A stretch of DNA of 64,000 bases from the NCBI GenBank assembly GCA_019973155.2, contig BPQB01000071.1, positions 62,001 through 126,000 of the forward strand. The letters are read 5' to 3'. Shown piece after piece: positions 56,170-64,000 of the stretch (positions within the stretch are counted from its first letter, which is position 1; every line of letters starts with the position of its first letter). The notes under the pieces are model-generated. The model was not told the DNA's origin. It was given only the letters and a program-made list of their open reading frames with translations, and searched no databases. The position numbers and the translations under genes were made by a program. This DNA comes from Phanerochaete sordida. Taxonomy: Eukaryota; Basidiomycota; Agaricomycetes; Polyporales; Phanerochaetaceae.

Positions 56170-57700
56170 GGCTTGGCGGAGGGCGGCTATCACCGAACTT
56201 CGTGGCGTTCGGGGACTGCCGCGCACATTATTTTCACCATTTCCTGCAGGCACTCGAACAGACGCCGAGTCCTAAGTTTCCTCAATATCGCTGGAACACC
56301 TAAGCCTCAGGTCAACAATTTTAGTTTGATTCTCGAAGTTATGGATAGAGCAAGTTCTGTGCATTGCTTGTACGTCTCGAGTTTTTGGATGACACGAGCT
56401 GACGACGACTCGGACGAGGTCCGCCGCCGTTGACGTTGACGAAGGGCCGGCGCGTCGGTGCAGAGAGCAGTTCGCGGCCAACTATACTTCTGGGTTCCAA
56501 TGTGGCAACTTGTACCAGTGCTTATAAGTGATTTACTGTAATGTTCAGCCGTAAGCGTTACTTACTTCTGTGTTGATGACGTATAGCTTCTGGAGGCATG
56601 ACAGCTCTGTCGGCATCTCGTAGTAAAGCTGTCGCACTCTATCCTTAGCACCTATCAGAGCGTCAGCCTGACTTTGATTTGGCCCATGGTAATCTCGAAG
56701 TGAGCACTGCAAAGATGAACACCCAAGCTGTTATCTGACGACGGAGTCCCAGCCGTATCCCTTCGAGCTCCTCGATGCCGGTCTGGTGCAAAGGCCGGTG
56801 AATTGCTGCCAGCCCAGATCCTGCATTTTCATCGACCAGAACATAAGCTTATCCAGAAGCAGACCGCGTCGCAGAACTGTTTTGCCAGGCTGTACGAGTG
56901 AAGCCTGCGCCAGTAGTACCTGAAGCTACTATGGTAGCGACCAGTTCCTTCTTTTTCGTCGACGTTGGTGCCATTCAGGTTGTTCTCGGGCCATATAAGT
57001 ACATGGATCTGCTCTGTCCTGACCGAGATCAGAAATTGGTGCTGGCAAGCCTTTCAAGCTCCTTTGATTGGTGCAGAAACAGATTCGCATCCTGCGCCTT
57101 GGGGGCGCTGAGTATGCGACGGTACGCCGGCCCTTTTTCCTTCGCTCTCAGAGCCGTCTGAGTCTACTGCGCAGCGATAAGCTCACCAAATATTCCCTTG
57201 CAGTATGACTCACTGGCAGACGTGCACGCTTTCATGTAAATGAGGGCATTTATCCCTGCTTCAGCGTGTACAGGTCGATATATGTGCTGCACCTCTCGTA
57301 AAATACAAGGAGCAGACGACGCTCAGGAAGTTGCGGCATGTTGCCTCCCGGACCACGCTTACTACCGTCGACAACCGGCTTCCCACGAACCCCGCTTGCT
57401 GCTGCGGGGTATCCGACCTCTCGCGAACGAACGTGCAACGGCGTGGAACACCCAGTCGGATAGGCTGTGCGCGCGTTGCATCTTACCGGGCCCCGCCGCT
57501 TGGCCTTGGGTCCAACGACCCGTCGAACACATCGCGCTGAACGTCGAAATCATCCCTCCCGGCGCCGGTATAGAGAGTCCCTTCAGCACCAGATAGACAG
57601 AGCGAATACATACATCTCTTTCATCGCGTACTGCAGCGTATCAACAGTTGGCATCTCATACCCGAGGGGCGAACAAGAGATCGTTGCGGCCGCTTTGCTC
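56170..57700 (-). other. Scattered coding-like fragments, possible gene relic
   Basis: On the minus strand several short segments look like exons. One at about 56566-56651 (AKDRVRQLYYEMPTELSCLQ...) is bounded by a TAG acceptor and a GTAAGT donor. Another near 57480-57590 (TGAGRDDFDVQRDVFDGSL) ends at a GTAAGA donor. A third (ARVIQKLETYKQCTELALS) is at about 56330-56400. I could not join them into a continuous frame, and no start codon or family is clear. It may be a degraded gene or a real gene with exons I cannot place. Confidence 0.25.
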
Positions 57701-57983
57701 GCCGTCTGATGGCAACCGTGGCAGCGACGCCAGGCTCGAGTCTGCATCCTGCCACGAGCCGCCACGTCCGTACGAACGCAAGCCTGTGCCGGTCCTGCCC
57801 TTCCCGCAGGCGAGCCTTTATCATAAATTGACGGCAAAGATCTCGCGAGGCCGTCCCTGATGTTGCCCACCGACCCGCATCACGACTTAGACTCGACGCT
57901 CTCGCCGACCTTCCTCTAGAGCTTGGCGACCTCAAGATTGTTCAGCAGAGATCTGCAAAGTCTCCTGGTTGTCTGGACAACTC

Positions 57984-57990
57984 TATATAA
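57984..57990 (+). promoter_or_regulatory. TATA box of the NAD kinase gene
   Basis: TATATAA 75 bp upstream of the ATG at 58065, supporting that start. Confidence 0.6.
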
Positions 57991-58064
57991 CCACGCCGAG
58001 GCCGGATATCCAACGTAAAGTTCGCAGTCTCTCATTTTCACCTCCCGTCTCGCCGCCCCTAGCC

Positions 58065-60984
58065 ATGTTCTCGCCCGCCGCCGACAACGAGACGTTCTCG
58101 ACGCCCCCGCAGAGTCCCATGCCTCCCACAGTCGATCGTGACGTTAATATCCTCGATCGGCCATCCCTTTCTCGGCGCAGCAGCCGACCTTCAAGTTTGC
58201 GGATTCAGCAGGCTCTCTCAGACTTGAAACCGGACATCGTCATCGACCACCAGTTGTCTCCTGACGTCCACAACACCGTCATGCTCACATCCGTTCGCGG
58301 CACGACACCTACGACAGCGGTCCCAACGACCCGCGGGCCTGCCCACAGCGTGCCCGCGACGAGCCCGCTCGCCCACTCCCTGACGCCAAACCCCAAGTCG
58401 CCGCGCCCGCCGCACGTAGGCCCCGACCGGCGGGCCTCCTCGCCCATGCGCTCGCCGTGCTTCGTGCACTCTCAGCTCCAGGGCCCGTCCTTCACCGAGT
58501 GGCTCCGCGGCAAGCACCAGAAGGCGCAGCAGGAGGCCCGCATCGACGGCCCGCCCAAGGCAGGCGACGTCAAGCTCCTCGGCGAGGGCTACCCCGACGG
58601 CACCGTCACCGAGCCCGCGTACGAGACCGGCTGGCTCCAGCACGAGGAGGACGAGGACGAGACGGCGGGCAGCCTCACGAAGCAGCTCGCGGAGACGGCG
58701 GTCGGCGTGCGCGAGATGAGCAAGCAGCTCGGTGAGTCTCCCCGCCCTGCCTCCGTGCCGTGGGCTTACGTCGCCCAGGCCGCACGCGCGTACACTCGAA
58801 CATCCAATCTGTCTTGATCGTCACGAAGGCCAGGGACAATCGCCTCATCAAGCTGACGAGAGAGCTGACTCTCTATCTGATGCTCAAGCCTGGAAAGAGC
58901 GGGAGGGGCATGATTGTGTACGTCCCTACGTGCATACACTCGTCGCCTGACCCCTCAGATTGCATCGCAGCTATGTCGACAACCAGTTGAAGACGTCGCG
59001 GCGGTTCGACGCCGCCGGCATGGAGAAGGACCACCCAGAGCTCTTCATACCCGTTCCCCGCCGCCGCTCGTCGAGCAGCTCTTCGCTCGCGTCAATGGCA
59101 AGCTCAACCAAAAGCGACACTTCTATGCCTGAAGGACAGCTGCGCTACTGGACGTCCGAGATGTGCAGCCGGCAGCCCCACCTGTTTGATTTTGTCGTAA
59201 CCCTCGGCGGCGACGGCACCGTGCTCTTCACTTCCTGGCTCTTCCAGCGCATCGTGCCGCCAGTGCTTCCCTTCGCGCTCGGCTCGCTAGGCTTCCTGAC
59301 TAACTTCGACTTTGCTGACCACCAGTCGGTCATGGACAACGCCATCGACGCCGGCATTCGTGTCAACTTGCGCATGCGCTTCACCTGCACCGTCTACCGC
59401 GCGATCGCGCCCGAGCCAGGCAAGGGCCGTCGCGCAATCAAGAAGGGGGACACGGGCGAGATCCTCATGCGGAACCTGGACAAGTGCGGCTGGGAAGCCC
59501 TCGAGTCGGGACACGCAGGCCTGCCCGAGGGCAAGTGCTCGAAGGACAAGGAGATCATGTGTTACACGACGCGCCCCGTCGAGTCGTTCGAGGTCCTGAA
59601 CGACCTCGTCGTCGATCGCGGCCCGAGCCCCTACGTCAGCCTGCTCGAGCTCTTCGGCGATGAGCAGCACCTCACGACGGTGCAAGCCGACGGTCTCACG
59701 ATCTCGACGCCCACAGGCTCGACTGCGTACTCGGTGAGTTGCGTGTCTCGTTCGGCGAATCCATGACTAATGCGTCGCAGCTATCGGCGGGCGGTTCACT
59801 CGTGCACCCCGAGATACCGGCGATTCTGATCACGCCCATATGCCCGCATACGCTCTCCTTCCGGCCGCTGCTGCTGCCCGATACAATGGAACTGCGAGTC
59901 TGCGTGCCGTTCAACTCACGGAGCACGGCATGGGCATCCTTTGACGGCCGTGGGCGGATCGAGTTGAAGCGTGAGTGCCTCGTCAACACATGCCTGGACA
60001 GCGGACTGACCGCCTGCAGAGGGCGACCATATCAAGATCACCGCGTCAAAGTACCCATTCCCGACTGTCTGCTCCATAAGCCAGTCGACCGACTGGTTCC
60101 AGTCCATCTCGCGCACGCTCAAGTGGAATGAACGCGAGCGGCAAAAGTCATTCGTCGTAGTCGAGGAGAGCCCAGTCAAGAAGCGGCACAGGCGCAGATC
60201 GTCTTCGCAGTCGACCGCGTCTGCTTCTGCACCTGACGAGCAGGTAGTCATCGACGACGACGATGACGAGGAGGACACGACCGAGGAGGAGAACGAGGAA
60301 GACGAAAAGTTCGACATCGACGACCTGTCCTCCGCCGAGTCTTCGTCCCCACACGCGAAGGCCAGTCCCGAGCAGCCGAAGGATAATATCAGCCCGGTCT
60401 GCCAGGAGATTGGCCACGAGAAGGCGGTCGAGCAGGAGGCCGACGAGGCGCGTAGCCGGCATCGCGCCGAGATCGCTGCCCGCGCAATCGCTCAGGGGAG
60501 CCCTATCCTCAAGCGCGGACACCGTTCGCGGTCGCGGCCAGGGCGCTCGGGCATCGAGTCGGGCATCGAGACCCCCGACCGCTTCGCGAGCACGCAGCCG
60601 CACCCGCCGAGGCTCTCGCCGCGGCACGTGCAGTTCCAGTCGCCGGACATGAGCGCGTCGAGCAGCTCGGCGTCGATCGCGGACCAGCACCACACGCACC
60701 ACATGCACACCATGGAGCGCGACGCGACGCTGCGCGGCGAGCGCGGCGCGCGCGACGACATCCACTCGCCCCGTGGCATGAACGGGAGCCGGAACCGCAT
60801 ACCGCGCGACCGCGACATCGACAGCGAGAACGCACGCACGCCGACTGCGTCTGTGGATGCCCGTCGGCGGCGCTCGCGGGACCGTCGTGGCGACATTGAC
60901 GGTGACGCTCACCCGCGGAGGGCGTTTGCCGTCTGGGGCCAGGACGAGAGCGACAGTGCTGCGAGCGACAGCGAGCCTTACTAG
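58065..60984 (+). CDS. NAD(+) kinase, with long N- and C-terminal extensions
   Basis: Phosphorylates NAD+ (or NADH) to NADP(H) with ATP. Five exons (58065-58731, 58779-58917, 58959-59733, 59781-59970, 60020-60984) give 911 aa. The catalytic core covers about residues 225-610: [19 protein letters not shown], the hallmark [31 protein letters not shown] and [14 protein letters not shown]. The N-terminal 220 residues are Ser/Pro-rich. After the core come an acidic tract ([15 protein letters not shown]) and an Arg/Ser-rich tail of about 320 residues in all. Yeast Utr1/Pos5 lack a tail of this size; long tails are seen in other filamentous fungi. There is no clear mitochondrial targeting sequence, so a cytosolic Utr1-like role is likely. 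Confidence 0.92.
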
Positions 60985-61128
60985 GGGACACTGCAGGGAG
61001 GTGGGTACACGGATGGGATTTATTAGACAATATGCATGTACTGATAGTACCGATAGAATTAACGCATGCATGTACATTATGTATTCCGTAGTCAATCTTG
61101 CAAACATAAAGGGGCATCTTTCAGCGTT

Positions 61129-62332
61129 CTACTCCTTGCCCGACTTGAGGCACTCCGCCCAGACGAACTCAGCCATCTCCTTCACCATGCCCGGCGTGCA
61201 CTCGTGCTGGACGCCCGGCTGGATCACGACCTTCTTGACGCCGTCGGGCCCGACGTTCAAGCCCTGCACGAACTCCTCCGAGTACGCGAACGGCACGAGC
61301 GGGTCGCTCCCGCCGGACAGGACAAGCACCTTCTTGCCCCAGAACGGGTTCGACGCGTCACCGGCGGTGTACGGCGCGCGCGCAGGGTCGTTACGCGCGA
61401 TGTATGCACGTAGACTGTCTGTAAAGTACGGCGGCTCGAGCGGCACGCCCGAGTACTGTGCGCGCCGCGTGATGAGCTTCATGTAGTCCGGGCATGCGAT
61501 GATGGGCACGGCGAGGCTGAGGCGCGGCTCTGCGGGGCTCGGTGAGTCGTGGAACTGTGGAGGGAAAAGAGGTGCATACCGTGGGTCAGAGCAATCCACG
61601 TCGAGTGACCGCCGAGGCTCTTTCCACCGACAAGCCACTGCGCAATCTCGCGCTCGCCGGAGGGGAAGAGGTAGGAGGGCAGGAAGTCGATAAGGTACGA
61701 GACGTCCTGGGCGGTTCCAGCTGGGACAAGGTGAGTATATGCGCTGTTTCAATGAGGTCTGTGCAGGGACTGACTTTGGATGGCGTACATATCAATGCTG
61801 CATCACATTGCTCAGCATCGCAAGAAACGTATGGTTCTTACAGGGACTTACGCATGTCGCTCGTTGTTTCCCTTCTTCCAAGCACCATTAGCATGCGCAT
61901 CGACGAGCCTGTCACCATGGTTGCGTTGATCCTACAGACTCCAAACGTCAGTATTGCCTCCTGAGCAGGTGCATCTACACTTACGAAGGTCACAACTATC
62001 AGGTCCAGCGCGCTCTTGTCATTGCAGCGCCTCTTCTGCCCGACCTGCTTGAGCATGTCCTCGACGATCCACTCGATGCCCTTCGCGGTGCCGGTGCGTC
62101 CGTGGAGGAAGAACATAACTGCGACGGGCCCTTTGTGCTCCGTGAGGTGCCGCTCCGAGTAGATGTGTACTGGGAGCCCGGCAATGACAATCGACTTCTT
62201 CGCCACCGTCATCGCAGATGTGAGATGCATGTACAGGAGCAGGAGCGATGCAAAGATGATATACTGAAGTATCAGGGATGTTGTTGAGAAGATGCGAGGG
62301 ATTCGTGGACGTGAGACAGATGCAAAGTCCAT
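61129..62332 (-). CDS. Alpha/beta-hydrolase with N-terminal hydrophobic anchor
   Basis: Serine hydrolase of unknown substrate. Five exons (62332-61985, 61931-61852, 61797-61775, 61720-61580, 61529-61129) give 330 aa. The third exon is only 23 bp and restores HAIDMYAIQ. The fold is shown by VAVMFFLHGRTG, VVTFDQRNHGDR, the nucleophile elbow VGGKSLGGHSTW, the acid in LVLSGGSDPLVPF and the His in QPGVQHECTPG. Residues about 15-36 are strongly hydrophobic (LILQYIIFASLLLLY), a membrane anchor or signal; translation from a later Met (MTVAKKSIVI) would omit it. No family name is assigned beyond the fold. Confidence 0.8.
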
Positions 62333-62886
62333 GGGAGCCGCTTTGGCTGACCGCTGCCCGTATGTGGGTCACCCGCTGGCGGAAAGCTTTTCTCAGAGGC
62401 AATGCTCGACAGGTATGACATAATGCAGAATATATTCCTCTGGAGCATCGTTTAGCTAAGACATTGGACGGGTGAGCTGCACACCAACATTTTGCGGTTG
62501 CGGATGGTGGTCGTCGTACTTCAAGATGCTGAGCGCCTTCAGGCGGGACTGATGCGCCATGTCCCGTTTTGGACGCACGACGGGGCGGGGCATTGTGGCG
62601 TACGGCCCGTTCTTGGCGGCCTAGAGCGCTGCCAAGCAATCTAGCAGGCCACCGCCAACCTAAGACCTCGCGGGCAGACGCTATCACCGTCGAAGTCAAC
62701 CCGGGTCCCCTTGAGAAGCCCAGCGAAGTTGAGTTCGCAAAGTCATGACCACATTATACTCTAGTAATACACAAGCAATCTAAACATCATAAATGACGCA
62801 CGAACAAATCCACGGCAGCCAACAGCGACACATGCACAACTTCAAGACGACTCGCGCTCTGCAAAGGCCAGAGGGCGGGTGTCAAG
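62333..62886. other. Spacer between the hydrolase and transporter genes
   Basis: No additional gene seen; contains the promoter of the hydrolase and the 3' flank of the transporter. Confidence 0.4.
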
Positions 62887-64000
62887 TTATGAGCGCTTGC
62901 TGTCGACGCGGAGGATCTCCTGAACCGTACCATCCTTGGACTCGACGCGCGATGGCGCCTCGGTGTTGCCGCCCTCGAGGTCTTTGAGCTGCACGTCCGT
63001 GGGGTGGTAGTTGCCGAGGTACCAGTACACGGCGGGCAGCCCGACGAAGAGCGCTCCCACGATGTTGCCAATGTACGATGCGATCAGCGACCTGTGGGAG
63101 CGGCATGGTCAGCTTCGACTGCAACTGCCACGTTCCACTGCACTCACTTGCGGATGTACTCTGCGACGGTCAGCTGCAGGGGCGGAAGAAGGTCAGGGCT
63201 AGCTTTGCGGGCTTCGCGTGGGTACGTACGTCGGCGCCATACATGATTCCCAGCGGTACAGAGAACATGTTCGCAATGACTGCAGGGGACGTTCAGTTCC
63301 TGAAACTTGGCGGGCGCAGCAGCTTCTTACCGTGGTCGAAGCCGCATGCAACGAAGACCCAGATGGGGAACCACGCAGAGATGATCTGCGGCGCACCTCA
63401 GCACAAATGTCTCGCTCAGAGGCGGCCGTACGCACCTTGGAAATCGTGTCGCGCGCACCGTACGCCTGCCAGACCGCGACGCAGACGAGCCAGTTGCAGC
63501 CGATGCCGCGCAGGAAGATCTGGTGCCACTCCGGGTCCGACGCCTTGTGCCTGGGGAACATGGGGTCAATCGCGATTCGCGCAGGGCACCCAATCGCAGC
63601 GCGTGCTCACATGGCGAAGGTGACCGCGAAGGACTTGTACGGGTCCGTCTCGATGACACCGCTGTCTATATGCGGGAAGGGAAGCAGGCGGTGAGGACAG
63701 GGCCCGGGTACGGGGTGACAGCGGGGGAAGGCACGCACACTTGGTGATGATCGCCGCGAAGAACAGACTGCCCACTAGGTTGCCGAAGGTCACTGCGCGC
63801 GAAGGTCAGTGGGCGTGGCGTGCGCGTCGCGCATCGAGGCGGGCTCACCGATGATCCAGTTGAGCGGGAGCGACCAGAATGGAATCGCGCCCTTGATGAT
63901 TGCCATGGGAAAGACCTGCGTGACATCATTGCCGAGGGTCAGGCTTCCGTCCGGTCCTGAGTCGGATGGAGAAGCAGGGAGACGCACCAGCATGTTGCTT
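62887..64000 (-). CDS. Formate/nitrite-type transporter (FNT family), N-terminal part beyond right edge
   Basis: Pentameric channel for small monovalent anions such as formate or nitrite, in the plasma membrane. The 5' end lies beyond 64000. Visible exons on the minus strand read SNML-VFPMAIIKGAIPFWSLPL, NWIIVTFGNLVGSLFFAAIITK, YSGVIETDPYKSFAVTFAM, a block with GIGCNWLVCVAVW and ISAWFPIWVFVACGFDHVIANMF, and finally SLIASYIGNIVGALFVGLPAVYW. The repeated Gly-containing helices (FGNLVGS and YIGNIVGA) and the GIGCNWLVC loop are typical of the family. A short hydrophilic C-terminus ends VDSKRS. Confidence 0.88.

Noticed and set aside
57969..58064. Start of NAD kinase 32 codons upstream
   Set aside because: That frame begins with TTG, not ATG, and lies on top of the TATATAA box; the first ATG is at 58065.
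60148..61107. 319-codon minus-strand open frame
   Set aside because: Antisense to the NAD kinase tail; its Arg/Val/Ala-rich sequence is the mirror of GC-rich Asp/Ser/Arg codons.
1..64000. CRISPR arrays, operons, ribosome binding sites, rRNA genes
   Set aside because: None found; the window is clearly nuclear eukaryotic DNA with spliced genes.

Overview
This window is nuclear DNA of a basidiomycete fungus, most likely a polypore (Polyporales). The evidence is GC-rich coding DNA, genes cut by many 50-60 bp GT-AG introns, three FunK1-type fungal kinases, a polyporopepsin-like aspartic protease, and the general style of the HMG-box and Mediator genes. No species is claimed. Gene models below were assembled by hand, joining exons at splice sites that keep the reading frame. 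Where exon sums are given they are multiples of three.

Layout, left to right: the 5' part of an aspartic protease (1-965, minus); MCM2 (3056-6339, plus); a 669-aa HMG-box factor (7684-9748, plus); a weak 95-aa gene candidate (10477-10868, minus); tRNA-Val(AAC) (11768-11840); two tandem FunK1 kinase paralogs (12515-18341, plus); ATP-type PEP carboxykinase (18642-20858, minus); Mediator subunit MED14/RGR1 in 16 exons (22942-27270, minus); two unrecognised minus-strand genes with HMG-like helices (27585-29215 and 30220-30954); a glycine-rich RRM protein (32559-33354, minus); an HMT1-like ABC half-transporter in 13 exons (34019-38204, minus); and an apparently intact pogo/Fot1 transposon with perfect 26-bp terminal inverted repeats and a TA duplication (39439-42362).

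The right third holds a tentative 177-aa gene (44147-44799, minus), a GNAT acetyltransferase with a GC-AG intron (45808-46842, minus), a small helical protein (47311-47595, minus), an EMI1/DUF3128 protein (47787-48449, plus), a second HMG-box gene (49146-50340, plus), an HSL-type esterase (51162-52337, plus), a third FunK1 kinase (52516-54992, minus), a stretch of coding-like fragments (about 56.1-57.7 kb, minus), NAD kinase (58065-60984, plus), a second alpha/beta hydrolase (61129-62332, minus) and the 3' part of a formate/nitrite-type transporter (62887-64000, minus).

The genes do not form one pathway. Conserved housekeeping genes (MCM2, PCK1, MED14, NAD kinase) are interspersed with lineage-specific families (FunK1, HMG-like proteins) and one recent-looking transposon. 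The most unusual points are the two divergent HMG-like neighbours, the tandem FunK1 pair with a changed HRD motif in one copy, the complete transposon with extra copies of its terminal motif, and odd splice structures: a GC-AG intron, a 35-bp intron, and exons of 20-23 bp.
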